From Prochlorococcus sp. MIT 0603 (GTDB taxonomy: Bacteria > Cyanobacteriota > Cyanobacteriia > PCC-6307 > Cyanobiaceae): a stretch of DNA of 64,000 nt. The number at the start of each line of letters is the position of its first letter. Position 1 is the stretch's first letter. Location: contig NZ_JNAW01000001.1 of NCBI RefSeq assembly GCF_000760215.1, forward strand, positions 124,001 through 188,000. Reading direction: 5' to 3'. Under the pieces are notes generated by a model that did no database searches, was not told the DNA's origin, and was given only the letters and a program-made list of their open reading frames with translations. Below, piece by piece: positions 29,377-39,472 of this stretch. Both the position numbers and the translations under genes were made by a program.

Positions 29377-30297
29377 CTAATTAGTAGGATTCGTGTTTAC
29401 ATTTGCCAAGCTGCCTGCCCAATGAAGCTTTTTTGTGAGGGTTCTGAAATAGGAAGGACTTTGTTCGAGAATTACCATTTGAGCAAGATGTCTAGCTTTT
29501 TGAATTGAGCAATATTGTCCTTCTTCAATGAGAGCACTTCCCACACCATCCTGCCAAACTTTCACCCTACCTTTTTTGACCCCGATAGGTTTAATAGTCA
29601 GATTTGAACCTGCAGGCACAACAATGGGTCGACTGGATAGACTCATTGGACATATTGCGCTAACAATTATTGCTTCAATTCCAGGGTGCAGTATTGGCCC
29701 TCCAGTTGCCATTGCATATGCGGTTGAACCAGTAGGAGTAGATACAATTAGACCATCACCTTTATAAATATCTACAGATTCACCATCTATTTCAACTTCA
29801 AGAGTACATGTTGGTGAAATTTCATCACGGTATGCACGAAAGTAAATGTCATTTAATGCCCAGAAGATATTTCCTTTTACTATTTGAGGATTAATTGATT
29901 TATGACTACCCAAACTACCTTGAAGCATCATTCTCCTCTCTATAGCAAAATGATCATTTTTAATTCTTTTCCATAAACTTTTACTTTTTAAAATTTGCCG
30001 ATCATGTGTAAGAAAACCAAGATTGCCCCCAACATTAAAACTTAAAATAGGTATGTGATGACTTGCAAGATATCTTGCCGCCCCAAGAACGGTTCCATCA
30101 CCCCCTAAAACTAAAGCTAAATCAGGTAAAATTAGTGATTGTTCTAAAAGATCGGGAAAAGTATTTGCTTCAATACCACTTTGGGCAGAGACTACTTTAA
30201 TCCCTAATGATTGAAGTTGATCAGAACAAAATGATGCTTCTTTTTCTGCTGATTTACTATTTGACTTATATATAATCCAAACTAAATTTAGTTTCAT
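29377..30297 (-). CDS. nadK: NAD kinase
   Basis: NAD kinase makes NADP+, the terminal electron acceptor of photosynthesis. The 306-residue protein has the GGDGT motif (65-69) in [30 protein letters not shown], and the second signature [20 protein letters not shown]. It lies between ndhE (12 bases upstream) and the CYTH gene (2 bases downstream) on the minus strand. The linkage of NADP supply with NDH-1 subunits is suggestive but unproven. Confidence 0.95.
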   Translation of the reverse strand: MKLNLVWIIYKSNSKSAEKEASFCSDQLQSLGIKVVSAQSGIEANTFPDLLEQSLILPDLALVLGGDGTVLGAARYLASHHIPILSFNVGGNLGFLTHDRQILKSKSLWKRIKNDHFAIERRMMLQGSLGSHKSINPQIVKGNIFWALNDIYFRAYRDEISPTCTLEVEIDGESVDIYKGDGLIVSTPTGSTAYAMATGGPILHPGIEAIIVSAICPMSLSSRPIVVPAGSNLTIKPIGVKKGRVKVWQDGVGSALIEEGQYCSIQKARHLAQMVILEQSPSYFRTLTKKLHWAGSLANVNTNPTN

Positions 30298-30309
30298 ATT
30301 TTTATATAT

Positions 30310-30636
30310 TTACCATTTAAGGAGATTAAAGCTTTCCATATCTACAGTTGTTCTATTGCGATATAGAGATAGTAGTATTGCTAGTCCAACAGCAGCTTCC
30401 GCTGCTGCAACTGTAATTACGAAGACAGTGAACACTTGGCCTCTAATTAGATTACCATCAATATAGGAGGAGAATGCCATTAAATTTATATTAACAGCAT
30501 TGAGCATTAGCTCAATGCTCATTAATACGCGCACTGCATTCCTGCTATTAATTAGGCCCCAAACACCTATGCAAAAAAGCATTGAACCTACCAATAAATA
30601 AGCCTCCAAAGGTATTGGCTCTTTTAAATTGAACAT
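30310..30636 (-). CDS. ndhE: NAD(P)H-quinone oxidoreductase subunit 4L
   Basis: NdhE is the small NuoK/ND4L-type membrane subunit of NDH-1. I choose ATG 30636 ([18 protein letters not shown]), which gives 108 residues with three membrane helices and the conserved glutamates in [16 protein letters not shown] and [11 protein letters not shown]. An in-frame start at 30690 would add 18 residues and overlap ndhG by 20 bases. It is the last ndh gene of the ndhA-I-G-E unit. Confidence 0.94.
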   Translation of the reverse strand: MFNLKEPIPLEAYLLVGSMLFCIGVWGLINSRNAVRVLMSIELMLNAVNINLMAFSSYIDGNLIRGQVFTVFVITVAAAEAAVGLAILLSLYRNRTTVDMESFNLLKW

Positions 30637-30670
30637 AGAATCTAATACTGAAGCTACAATTTTTAATTGA

Positions 30671-31273
30671 TCAATCTTCAGATTGATCAATTAAGCTACC
30701 ACCACTTGTATTTGCAATAACTTCTTTATTGTTAAAATCATTTTCACTAAATTTATAAGATAAAACATCTCTCCGGGCTAAAACTATTGCTCCAATCATT
30801 GCCATCAACAAAAGTACAGATGCCAATTCAAAAGGCAGAAGATAATCAGTAAAGAGATGCTCGCCAATTCTTTCTGTTGCCTCTTCTCCTATAGCCTGAG
30901 GACCTGGTGTTGACCAATTTGTAGTTAAATCTACTCTAAATAAAAGTACAAGTAGTCCTGCACATACTGCTCCAGAAAAGAATTTCCTTACTCTTAAACC
31001 TTTGATTGGTTGAAGTTCTTCACGTTTATTAACTAGCATTATTGCAAAAAGAATTAAAACATTGACTGCTCCTACATAGACAAGAACTTGAGCAGCAGCA
31101 ACAAAACTTGCATTTAATAAAAGGTATAAACCTGCGACAGACATAAAAACGCCACCAAGTAAAAAAGCGGAATAAACAATATTTTCTATCAAAACAACTC
31201 CTAGACTTCCGCTAATAATAATGCTTGATAAAATTAAGAAGCAAATCTGTTCAGTAACACTTGCAATACTCAT
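30671..31273 (-). CDS. ndhG: NAD(P)H-quinone oxidoreductase subunit 6
   Basis: NdhG is the NuoJ/ND6-type membrane subunit. The 200-residue protein has five predicted helices, the conserved [20 protein letters not shown] segment and [19 protein letters not shown], and ends in a hydrophilic tail. Its start is one base after the ndhI stop. Confidence 0.95.
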   Translation of the reverse strand: MSIASVTEQICFLILSSIIISGSLGVVLIENIVYSAFLLGGVFMSVAGLYLLLNASFVAAAQVLVYVGAVNVLILFAIMLVNKREELQPIKGLRVRKFFSGAVCAGLLVLLFRVDLTTNWSTPGPQAIGEEATERIGEHLFTDYLLPFELASVLLLMAMIGAIVLARRDVLSYKFSENDFNNKEVIANTSGGSLIDQSED

Positions 31274-31274
31274 T

Positions 31275-31928
31275 TTATTCCTGATCTAAAGTAGATTCAT
31301 CTGCATTGATATTTGATCCTTCAGTTTTACTTTGGGCTAACTTTTTGTTTTTGATTAAATCAATTAATTCTGAAGGTAAGTTGCCAGCTCTAGATGCATC
31401 GTTAGGCAATTCATGAGGGTCCATAATGTCTACAGGTAAATAACCTAGTTCTCTTAATGGCCTGACTGATGGATCTGAAGTTACATTTGTGGGAAGTCTT
31501 CCAAGTGCTACATTATCAAAATTAAGACTATGCCTATCAAAAGCTGCAAGCTCATATTCTTCTGTCATTGAAAGACAATTAGTAGGGCAATATTCAACAC
31601 AATTTCCACAGAAAATACAAACACCAAAATCTATTGAGTAATTGCGAAGCTCTTTCTTTTTGGTTTCTTTATTCATTACCCAATCAACTACAGGTAAATT
31701 AATTGGGCACACTCTTACACAAACTTCACAAGCTATACATTTATCAAATTCATAATGAATCCTGCCTCTATATCGTTCCGAAGGTATTAATTTTTCATAT
31801 GGGTATTGCACTGTTATAGGTCTTCTACGCATATGATCAAATGTAACTGCTAAACCTTGCAATAGATATTTACCTGCACTTACAGCATTTTCACTGTATT
31901 CAGTTATTTTTTGAAAAAAGGTACCCAT
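31275..31928 (-). CDS. ndhI: NAD(P)H-quinone oxidoreductase subunit I
   Basis: NdhI carries the two 4Fe-4S clusters that pass electrons toward the quinone site. The 217-residue protein has [16 protein letters not shown] and [15 protein letters not shown], each a full CxxCxxCxxxCP motif, about residues 64-77 and 103-117. The acidic C-terminal tail (about 175-217) is not part of the ferredoxin fold. There is a 122-base gap to ndhA upstream. Confidence 0.97.
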   Translation of the reverse strand: MGTFFQKITEYSENAVSAGKYLLQGLAVTFDHMRRRPITVQYPYEKLIPSERYRGRIHYEFDKCIACEVCVRVCPINLPVVDWVMNKETKKKELRNYSIDFGVCIFCGNCVEYCPTNCLSMTEEYELAAFDRHSLNFDNVALGRLPTNVTSDPSVRPLRELGYLPVDIMDPHELPNDASRAGNLPSELIDLIKNKKLAQSKTEGSNINADESTLDQE

Positions 31929-32050
31929 TGTAATTTCTTTAATTATTTGGTGAACCTATTAATTAGATCTTACAGCGATTTCTAGAGAAATAAGTAGCTT
32001 TATTTTTAAAAATGTGAATTGTTTTCAATTGCTAATTACTTCTGGGCCTC

Positions 32051-33205
32051 TCAACCACCAAAGGCTATTGGAAATGCAAGCTTTAGAGCTGCAGTAAATA
32101 GTAAATTGACTAGAGAAATTGGTAGTAAAAATTTCCATCCAAGGTCAAGTAATTGATCAATTCGGACTCTAGGAGTTGTCCACCTAAGTAATATTGCTAC
32201 GAATACTAAAAGGTAAGTCTTGAACACTGTCATCACTATGCCTAAAGAGGCAGTAATGATTTGAATCACCGAGGCATTGATAGGTTGATCTAAAATATTG
32301 GCTATCCATTCAACTGGGATAGGGAATCCCCAGCCACCTAGATATAGAACAGATACCAACAAAGACGATAAAACTAAATTGATATAACTCCCTAAATAAA
32401 ATAAGGCGAATTTCATTCCTGCATATTCAGTTTGATATCCAGCAACCAGTTCTTCTTCTGCTTCAGGCAGATCAAAGGGGAGTCTTTCACATTCGGCAAG
32501 AGCACATATCCAAAAAATCAGAAACCCAACAGGTTGTCGCCATATATTCCAGCTAAGGAAACCAATACTATTTTGTTGATTGACAATATCAATTGTGCTC
32601 AATGAATTGCTCATCATGACTACTGCTAGAACAGCTAAAGCAAGTGGTATCTCGTAACTGATTGATTGTGCTGCTGCCCTAAGGCCACCAAGGAGTGAAT
32701 ATTTGTTATTGGATGCATATCCACTCATTAATAATCCAATTGGTTGAATACTACTTAAGGCAATCCATAAGAAAATTCCTATTCCTACATTGCTGATCAA
32801 CAAATTCTGGCCAAATGGGATGATTAACCAAGATAAAATTACTGGAATTAAAACTAAAACAGGTCCAAGTGTAAAAAGTAAACCATCAGCTTTTTGAGGT
32901 ATAACATCTTCCTTGACAAGAAGTTTTAAGCCGTCGGCCATAGGTTGTAAAATTCCTAATGCCCCAGCATATTCTGGTCCGATTCTTTGTTGTGCTGCTG
33001 CCGATATTTTCCTTTCCAGCCATACAGTCACTAGGACACCTATTAAAGCCACTGTTAACACCAAAAGCATTGGCAGTGGCAGCCAAAGAAGGTGAGAAAT
33101 GCTTGATGAGAAACCTATACCTTCTAAAAGATTGCTGAAGCTTTCCTCAAGGTTTAAACCTTCGTTCACTACAGCAATTAAAACTGATTTAAGCGTAGTG
33201 ACCAT
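32051..33205 (-). CDS. ndhA: NAD(P)H-quinone oxidoreductase subunit 1
   Basis: NdhA is the NuoH/ND1-type subunit at the junction between the hydrophilic arm and the membrane arm. The 384-residue protein has about eight helices, and the conserved [18 protein letters not shown] and [20 protein letters not shown] quinone-site loops. The start is ATG 33205, 33 bases after the gltA stop on the same strand. It heads the ndhA-I-G-E unit. Confidence 0.97.
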   Translation of the reverse strand: MVTTLKSVLIAVVNEGLNLEESFSNLLEGIGFSSSISHLLWLPLPMLLVLTVALIGVLVTVWLERKISAAAQQRIGPEYAGALGILQPMADGLKLLVKEDVIPQKADGLLFTLGPVLVLIPVILSWLIIPFGQNLLISNVGIGIFLWIALSSIQPIGLLMSGYASNNKYSLLGGLRAAAQSISYEIPLALAVLAVVMMSNSLSTIDIVNQQNSIGFLSWNIWRQPVGFLIFWICALAECERLPFDLPEAEEELVAGYQTEYAGMKFALFYLGSYINLVLSSLLVSVLYLGGWGFPIPVEWIANILDQPINASVIQIITASLGIVMTVFKTYLLVFVAILLRWTTPRVRIDQLLDLGWKFLLPISLVNLLFTAALKLAFPIAFGG

Positions 33206-33238
33206 TCTGGATAATCAATTACTACTAATTTAGTCCTA

Positions 33239-34417
33239 TTACTTCGTTGTTCGCTCCTCTAATGGTTTCCAAGTTCTAGTTTTCTCACCTGTATAAATTT
33301 GGGTTGGCCTGAAAATGCGATTAGTACTCAACTGTTCTCGCCAATGAGCAAGCCATCCAGCTACTCTTGAAATAGCAAAAATAGGTGTGTATAAATCTCT
33401 TGGTATCCCTAGTTTTCGATAAACAAGACCTGAATAAAAGTCAACATTTGGATAAATACCTTTTGGCCCTAGTAAGGGAGAAGCTTGTTCTTCTACAGCT
33501 TTTGCAATGTCATACATTTCGTCTTTACCAAATCTTGCAAATAAATCTTCTGCAAAACTTTGCAAGAGAGTAGCCCTGGGGTCTTTGACTTTATATTCTC
33601 TATGACCAAAGCCCATGATTTTACTTTTTTGGTTTATAGCATTTGTCAAAAATGACTTTGCTTGATCTGGTGAATTAATTTCTTTTAGCATTGCGATAAC
33701 ATCTTCGTTTGCCCCTCCATGTAATGGACCTGCGAGTGTTCCAACTGCTGATGCAATGACTGCGTATGGATCTGTGAGTGTGCTTGCCGTTACTCGAGCA
33801 CTAAATGTGCTTGCATTCAAGCTGTGCTCTGCATGAAGAATTAAACATCTATCAAAAACCCTTGCTGCTAGAGGATCTGGTTCGCGTTCAGTGAGCATAT
33901 AAAGAAAATTTGCTGAATAGGGTAGATCGTCTCTTGGTTGTATTGGATCTTGCCCTTTCCTAATTAGTTGAAATGCTGCAACCATTGTAGGGATTTTTGC
34001 AATTAACCTAACTACTGCGTCGTAGATATATTCAGGATCATCAATTGCCCTTCTTGAGTAAAATAAACCTAAAGATGCAGCGCTTGATTGAAGTGCATCC
34101 ATAGGATGCCCAGTCGCTGGAAAGCATTTCATCATATCCCTCACTCTGAAACTTAATCTGCGATGCATTTGTATTGCATTTTCGAAGTCCCTTAATTCTT
34201 GAGAGCTTGGTAGTTCTCCCCAGATAAGCAGATAAGTTGTTTCTAAGAAGCTGCTTTTGGCTGCTAACTCTGCGATTGGATATCCTCTGTATTTCAGCTC
34301 CCCTTTAGTTCCATTGATATCACAAATGGCAGACTGAGCAACTGGCACTCCTTCAAGTCCAGGTCTTAAGATTGCTGTGCTTTTATTTTCGAGGTTTTCT
34401 ATAGATTCATGCTCCAA
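33239..34417 (-). CDS. gltA: citrate synthase
   Basis: Citrate synthase condenses oxaloacetate and acetyl-CoA, the entry to 2-oxoglutarate synthesis for nitrogen assimilation. The 392-residue protein has the catalytic His in LHAEHSLNAST, the His in AGPLHGGANE and the FGHREYKVKDPRA segment with the catalytic Asp downstream in NVDFYSG. It precedes ndhA on the same strand by 33 bases. Length and motifs are normal. Confidence 0.95.
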   Translation of the reverse strand: MEHESIENLENKSTAILRPGLEGVPVAQSAICDINGTKGELKYRGYPIAELAAKSSFLETTYLLIWGELPSSQELRDFENAIQMHRRLSFRVRDMMKCFPATGHPMDALQSSAASLGLFYSRRAIDDPEYIYDAVVRLIAKIPTMVAAFQLIRKGQDPIQPRDDLPYSANFLYMLTEREPDPLAARVFDRCLILHAEHSLNASTFSARVTASTLTDPYAVIASAVGTLAGPLHGGANEDVIAMLKEINSPDQAKSFLTNAINQKSKIMGFGHREYKVKDPRATLLQSFAEDLFARFGKDEMYDIAKAVEEQASPLLGPKGIYPNVDFYSGLVYRKLGIPRDLYTPIFAISRVAGWLAHWREQLSTNRIFRPTQIYTGEKTRTWKPLEERTTK

Positions 34418-34488
34418 TACTTGCCACTATAACGATAGTGAGAAATCCTTCCTATTAAGCGATGGATCAGTTTGTCAAAGCAAATATT

Positions 34489-36102
34489 TCAATTGATTGA
34501 AAGCATTGCTTTGAAATTTAATTTGGACTCCTGATTTTCATCTTTTGTCCCAAGAGCTAAATTTAGGGATTTGATTTTTGGCTTTGATGGCCCACTAGAT
34601 ATTGTTTTTAGTAATTGAAATGGTCCCCAATTTGCTAAGAATTTTTCTGCAGAATTTTCCCTAAGGTATAATTGTTGGTGAAAATTCTTGTTATCGCTAA
34701 CATTAATTTTTAGCAATTCATTTTTATCAGGGTATGATGAATCTTCTTGATAAAAGCTATCAATTGAAGATATTGAATTAGTCCAAATAAGCTTATTTTG
34801 CTCCTCAAATAGAATTACTCCTATATCAGGTATTAATTTATAATCTGAATTAATCTCCTTTGTAATTAGTTTGGACCAAACTATTATATCCTTATCTTTC
34901 ACATGTAGAACTGATTTATTAAAACCTCTTTCTTCTATAATTGTTTCTATCTTTTGGACTTGTCCGTAATCATCTGACTCAATAATCCACCCATCTTTTT
35001 TCTTAATTAATACTAATGGACCTTTTCCTAACTCTATTATCTGCTTTGCTACATTAGAGTCAAATTCATTAATTATCTCTTCTAATAATCCTTTAATATA
35101 TAGAGAGTAAATATCAGTACTATCTCTACTTATAACTTTCCTATCTTCACTCAAAATAGAAATTTCAAGAGCACCATTGATTTCATTGCCTATTAACTCA
35201 TAGCCTGAATTTATCTGATATTCGCTAGCTGTAATTTTGTCCTTAAGTATACAAAATCCATCTAAAAAAATGTCCTTTCCTTTTAAATTTATTGAACCTA
35301 CAAAGCCATTATAAGTCATGTCTTCATAACTATATTCAGGCGTTTTAATAAATGAATTCAATGCCTTGTTTGATGCATGTATTAAAGCTAAGCCCTGATC
35401 CAAATCTTTTATTGAATTCTTAAGCTGAATATTATTGAGTTGATTAGCCTTTGAATCCTTGCTTATTTTAATTGCTTGAATAAGCATTTCTTTGTTAGAT
35501 GAAATTAGAACTATACTGTCCTCACCTAATGTCATTGCTATATTCCCATTCTTGCCTTTAGTGGACAATGATTCTGTATAAATTACCTCTTGACTTTGAT
35601 ACATATCTCTCTTGATATCAGCTTTATTCGATGATTTATCTCCCCAATATCTATTGAGAAAAGTCTTTGCTTCTTCGTTTGATCTTGCCTCCAAAGCTAG
35701 AATCCAGTTTTGACTATTTGTTTTTCCGTAGGAATTTGAAATAGTAAAACTGAAATTCGAACTTATCCAATCTGATAAATCAGTATTAAAGTCTAGACTA
35801 GTTAAATCAAATAAACCATCTCTAATCTTAATTCCATTTTTGTAAGGAACATTTCTTTTTTTGTTGTTAGCTGATGATTCAAAATATTTTGGTATTTTAT
35901 TAGGATTAAAATAAAAATGAATTGTCAGGTAAGCATCGTTTGAAAAATATTTTGCTGCTTTAGGAAGTTCTAATTGTTTATTCGTTAGAATGGAAGACTC
36001 TTTGTGATTGGTAGTTTTCCATATCCCAAACGCAATGATAAGTAGCAGAACTGTTATTAAAACTAATCTAATAACAGCCTGTGGTAACTTTAGATTTCTC
36101 AA
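34489..36102 (-). CDS. DUF3352-like membrane-anchored protein
   Basis: A 537-residue protein with one N-terminal membrane segment (about 9-27: AVIRLVLITVLLLIIAFGIW) and a long extracytoplasmic domain. The overall plan, with a PKAAKYFSNDAYLTIHF opening, a scan of beta-rich segments and the LILALEAR-like and MLIQAIKISKDSKAN lines, resembles the cyanobacterial DUF3352 family; function unknown. The sequence is Lys, Asn and Ser rich, as in a fast-evolving AT-rich gene. It is divergent from the rhodanese gene. Confidence 0.65.
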   Translation of the reverse strand: MRNLKLPQAVIRLVLITVLLLIIAFGIWKTTNHKESSILTNKQLELPKAAKYFSNDAYLTIHFYFNPNKIPKYFESSANNKKRNVPYKNGIKIRDGLFDLTSLDFNTDLSDWISSNFSFTISNSYGKTNSQNWILALEARSNEEAKTFLNRYWGDKSSNKADIKRDMYQSQEVIYTESLSTKGKNGNIAMTLGEDSIVLISSNKEMLIQAIKISKDSKANQLNNIQLKNSIKDLDQGLALIHASNKALNSFIKTPEYSYEDMTYNGFVGSINLKGKDIFLDGFCILKDKITASEYQINSGYELIGNEINGALEISILSEDRKVISRDSTDIYSLYIKGLLEEIINEFDSNVAKQIIELGKGPLVLIKKKDGWIIESDDYGQVQKIETIIEERGFNKSVLHVKDKDIIVWSKLITKEINSDYKLIPDIGVILFEEQNKLIWTNSISSIDSFYQEDSSYPDKNELLKINVSDNKNFHQQLYLRENSAEKFLANWGPFQLLKTISSGPSKPKIKSLNLALGTKDENQESKLNFKAMLSIN

Positions 36103-36170
36103 AAGTTTGCTTGCTTATCCTTCTATATAAGATAAGCGTGAATTCTTTTTTGATTCTTTAAGATAAAGAA

Positions 36171-36524
36171 ATGAATCAGAAAAATCCTAGTCAAATTTCT
36201 CCTGAGAAATTAAAAGAGTTTCTTAATGAAGCCTCTCCAAGCCTTAGTTTGGTAGATGTTAGAGAGAAAGAAGAATTGCTTATTGCCCCATTTACCTACA
36301 AAGTTTTTCATTTGCCTTTAAGTGATTTTACTTCTTGGGCTAAAGATATTTCATACCAATTACCTATAGAGAAACCAGTTGTAGCTATATGCCACTCTGG
36401 AATCAGAAGTTTTAATTTTGGTATCTGGTTAATAGAACAAGATTCTCGATACCAAGTTTGGAACCTAGAGGGAGGGATAGACTCTTGGAGTCAATCAATT
36501 GATCCTTCTGTGAAGCGCTATTAA
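36171..36524 (+). CDS. rhodanese-like sulfurtransferase
   Basis: A 117-residue single rhodanese domain. It has the N-terminal LVDVREKEE motif (27-35) and the active-site loop with C74 in VAICHSGIRSFNF, then WNLEGGIDSW at the end, all typical. Such small cytoplasmic rhodaneses carry sulfane sulfur; the partner here is unknown. It converges with trpB after 23 bases. Confidence 0.9.
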   Translation: MNQKNPSQISPEKLKEFLNEASPSLSLVDVREKEELLIAPFTYKVFHLPLSDFTSWAKDISYQLPIEKPVVAICHSGIRSFNFGIWLIEQDSRYQVWNLEGGIDSWSQSIDPSVKRY

Positions 36525-36547
36525 TTAGCAGTTCTAAAAGAAAATCT

Positions 36548-37798
36548 TCAATTGGTTGAATTCAGCTTTTCTGCAACTGTATTTACATCTTTATCACCAC
36601 GTCCAGAGAGGTTAATAACAATTTCTATGCCTGCTGAAAGAGTGGGACAAAGCTTTTCCAGAAAAGCTAAAGCATGCGCTGTTTCTAGTGCTGGAATAAT
36701 GCCTTCTTTTTTACTTAGTAGTTGAAGGGCGTCAAGAGCTTCTTTATCAGTGACAGCAGCATATTCAGCTCTGCCTATTTCTTTCAAATAGCTGTGCTCA
36801 GGACCAACTCCTGGATAATCGAGCCCAGCACTAATTGAATGAGCCTCCTTGACTTGCCCATCTGAGTCTTGCAGTAGAAGGCTCATTGACCCATGTAAGA
36901 CCCCTATTCGTCCTTGGGTAATTGTTGCAGCATGATGTTTTGTATTGACTCCTTCCCCAGCAGCTTCGACTCCAATCATTCTTACTGACTTATCTTCTAC
37001 AAAGGGGTGGAATAAACCCATTGCGTTTGATCCTCCTCCTACGCAAGCAAGGAGGATATCTGGTGAACGTCCAAATGCTTCAAGACATTGATCTTTTGTT
37101 TCTTCGCCAATTACTGCATGAAAATCTCTTACTAGCATTGGATAAGGATGGGGACCAGCGACTGATCCAAGAATGTAGTGTGTCGTTTCTACGTTGGTAA
37201 CCCAATCTCGAATTGCTTCACTGGTGGCATCTTTTAATGTGGCTGTGCCGGCAGAGACTGGCTGAACTTTTGCGCCAAGTAATTTCATACGGAATACATT
37301 TAAAGACTGTCTTCTCATATCTTCTTTACCCATGTAGATAACACAATCCAGTCCGAATCTTGCGCATACAGTTGCTGTTGCGACACCATGTTGTCCAGCA
37401 CCAGTTTCTGCGATAATTCTTTTTTTTCCCATCCTCATTGCTAACAAGGCTTGCCCTAGGGCATTGTTTATTTTATGAGCTCCTGTGTGATTTAAGTCTT
37501 CTCTCTTTAGCCAAATCCTTGGTCCGCCTTTTTTGTTTTGGTAATATTCGCTAAGTCTTTTCGCCTCATATAAAGGTGTTTGTCTACCTACATATGTTTT
37601 TAATAATAGAGAGAGTTCACTAGTAAAGGTTTCGTCTAGCCATGCTTCCTTTGCTTCTTTCTCTAGTTCAGTTAGAGCAGGAATAAGTGTTTCAGGTACA
37701 TATTGCCCTCCATAGCGTCCAAATCTTCCCAAGGGAGATGGGCGTTCACTTATATGAAGACTTTGATTTTTGATTTGAGAAGAAAATGTACTTTTCAC
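36548..37798 (-). CDS. trpB: tryptophan synthase beta chain
   Basis: TrpB joins indole and serine with pyridoxal phosphate. The 416-residue protein has the PLP lysine K109 in [13 protein letters not shown], the phosphate-binding [11 protein letters not shown] loop and the [12 protein letters not shown] segment. No trpA is adjacent, as usual in cyanobacteria. It is divergent from the SUI1 gene. Confidence 0.97.
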   Translation of the reverse strand: MKSTFSSQIKNQSLHISERPSPLGRFGRYGGQYVPETLIPALTELEKEAKEAWLDETFTSELSLLLKTYVGRQTPLYEAKRLSEYYQNKKGGPRIWLKREDLNHTGAHKINNALGQALLAMRMGKKRIIAETGAGQHGVATATVCARFGLDCVIYMGKEDMRRQSLNVFRMKLLGAKVQPVSAGTATLKDATSEAIRDWVTNVETTHYILGSVAGPHPYPMLVRDFHAVIGEETKDQCLEAFGRSPDILLACVGGGSNAMGLFHPFVEDKSVRMIGVEAAGEGVNTKHHAATITQGRIGVLHGSMSLLLQDSDGQVKEAHSISAGLDYPGVGPEHSYLKEIGRAEYAAVTDKEALDALQLLSKKEGIIPALETAHALAFLEKLCPTLSAGIEIVINLSGRGDKDVNTVAEKLNSTN

Positions 37799-37844
37799 CT
37801 TGTTAAGGAGGAATATATTTAATAGGTTAAAGACTTCGAAAAAA

Positions 37845-38168
37845 ATGCCTCAAGGGAATTGGCGAGAATTTGAAAATCTTGAAACTAATACTAATGTGGA
37901 AAGCTATTCAAATAGTCCGTTAAAGGGTGATAGGACAGTAAGAGTTCAAAGGACAAGAGTTGGAAAGAGTGGAAAGATGGTAACTGTTATTAAAGGATTA
38001 GGTTTAAACCATGAAGATTCAAAAATCCTCTTAAAGAAACTGAAAACCAGATGTGGTTCTGGTGGAACCTTCAAAGAAGGCATTATTGAGTTGCAAGGGG
38101 ATCAGATTCAACAAGCAATTGAACTGCTCAAGAAAGAGGGGTTTCAACCAAAACAATCTGGTGGATAA
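37845..38168 (+). CDS. SUI1/YciH-family translation factor
   Basis: A small eIF1-like protein (107 residues from ATG 37845). The SUI1 domain covers about 30-105: [28 protein letters not shown] and [20 protein letters not shown]. The bacterial homologue YciH may influence start-site fidelity. An in-frame TTG at 37800 would extend it by 15 residues; the AAGGAGG at 37804-37810 lies inside that extension but is too far from the ATG to serve it well. Confidence 0.9.
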   Translation: MPQGNWREFENLETNTNVESYSNSPLKGDRTVRVQRTRVGKSGKMVTVIKGLGLNHEDSKILLKKLKTRCGSGGTFKEGIIELQGDQIQQAIELLKKEGFQPKQSGG

Positions 38169-38241
38169 TTAACTCAAGGGTTAATTTATCCCGCTCCCAT
38201 GTAAAAATTGTTATTGAAATACCTACAAATCATTAGAAAAA

Positions 38242-38844
38242 ATGACTGACAATGCTTCAAATATTGTTTGGCATAAAGCTTCAGTTGATCGTCAGTCTGT
38301 TGAAGGGCAAAAAGGTCATAAAAGTATAATCCTTTGGTTCACAGGCTTATCAGGGTCAGGGAAAAGTACGTTGGCAAATGCTGTGAATTCTTATTTATTT
38401 GAAAAGGGTTTTTCTACCTATGTTTTGGATGGCGACAATATTCGACATGGCTTATGCAAAGATTTGGGTTTTTCTGATGTTGATAGGGAAGAAAATATTC
38501 GTCGCATTGGCGAAGTTTCAAAATTATTTCTTGATGCTGGAGTAATAGTTTTAACGGCTTTTGTTTCCCCTTTTCGAAGTGATCGGGAAAAAGCTAAAAA
38601 TTTGGTCAATCAAAACGATTTTCTTGAGATCTTTTGTGCTGCAAATTTAGATGTTTGCGAAAAACGAGATACAAAAGGACTTTATGCTAAAGCTAGGGCA
38701 GGACATATTAAAGATTTTACAGGAATTTCTAGTCCTTATGAGGCCCCTGAAAATCCAGATTTAATTATTGATACTGGAATCAAAGACTTAGAAGAATGTG
38801 TTGAGGTTGTTATTACTAAGTTAATTGAATTAAAAATTATTTGA
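38242..38844 (+). CDS. cysC: adenylylsulfate kinase
   Basis: APS kinase phosphorylates adenosine phosphosulfate to PAPS in sulfate activation. The 200-residue protein has Walker A GLSGSGKST (35-43), DGDNIRHGLCKDLGFS, the FVSPFRSDRE motif and GLYAKARAGHIKDFTG. The length and motifs are normal for a stand-alone CysC. It converges with purE. Confidence 0.95.
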   Translation: MTDNASNIVWHKASVDRQSVEGQKGHKSIILWFTGLSGSGKSTLANAVNSYLFEKGFSTYVLDGDNIRHGLCKDLGFSDVDREENIRRIGEVSKLFLDAGVIVLTAFVSPFRSDREKAKNLVNQNDFLEIFCAANLDVCEKRDTKGLYAKARAGHIKDFTGISSPYEAPENPDLIIDTGIKDLEECVEVVITKLIELKII

Positions 38845-38855
38845 TTCAACCTAAA

Positions 38856-39392
38856 TCACATCTGTGTTAAATAAGTTGATGCTCCCAAGCTATTTAGCTT
38901 GTTATCTTTTTTTATAACGTTATTTCTAAGATCATCTCTATATTTTAATATTTTAGATTTTAGTGATGGTATTGATGTGCTCAAGATTTGAGCTGCTAAT
39001 AAACCAGCATTTAAACCACCGTTTATAGCTACTGTTGCAACTGGTATTCCAGCTGGCATTTGAACAATTGAATATAAGGAATCAATTCCTTTTAATGCTT
39101 TTGATTCTATTGGTACTCCAATAACTGGGAGGCTTGTAATCGATGCGATCATTCCTGGTAAATGGGCTGCTCCACCAGCTCCAGCAATAATAACTTTTAG
39201 ACCTTTGTCTTCTGCTTGGTTAGCAAAATCAACCATACGAATAGGAGTTCTATGGGCTGAAAGAATCCTAGTCTCTACTTTTAGGCTAAACCCCTCTAAA
39301 AGCTTAATTGCTGGTTCTAGAGAAGGTAGATCTGAATCACTACCCATCACTACAGCGACTATCATTGATTGATCAGCATCTGCTGAAATCAC
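38856..39392 (-). CDS. purE: N5-CAIR mutase PurE
   Basis: PurE shifts the carboxyl group of N5-carboxyaminoimidazole ribonucleotide in purine synthesis. The 178-residue protein has MGSDSDLPSLEPA, the SAHRTP loop and GAGGAAHLPGMIAS, all class I PurE signatures. It is divergent from nagA. Confidence 0.95.
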   Translation of the reverse strand: MISADADQSMIVAVVMGSDSDLPSLEPAIKLLEGFSLKVETRILSAHRTPIRMVDFANQAEDKGLKVIIAGAGGAAHLPGMIASITSLPVIGVPIESKALKGIDSLYSIVQMPAGIPVATVAINGGLNAGLLAAQILSTSIPSLKSKILKYRDDLRNNVIKKDNKLNSLGASTYLTQM

Positions 39393-39472
39393 TTTATTAT
39401 TAAGCAGGGTTCAATATTAATAATGACGAGAATCTCGAAACTCTGCATAGGCTATTAAAAGAATCTACTTAA

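Noticed and set aside
38167-38186. Seven-base hairpin AATTAAC/GTTAATT after the SUI1 gene
   Set aside because: Stem is AT-rich and lacks a following T-run; chance is likely in this base composition.
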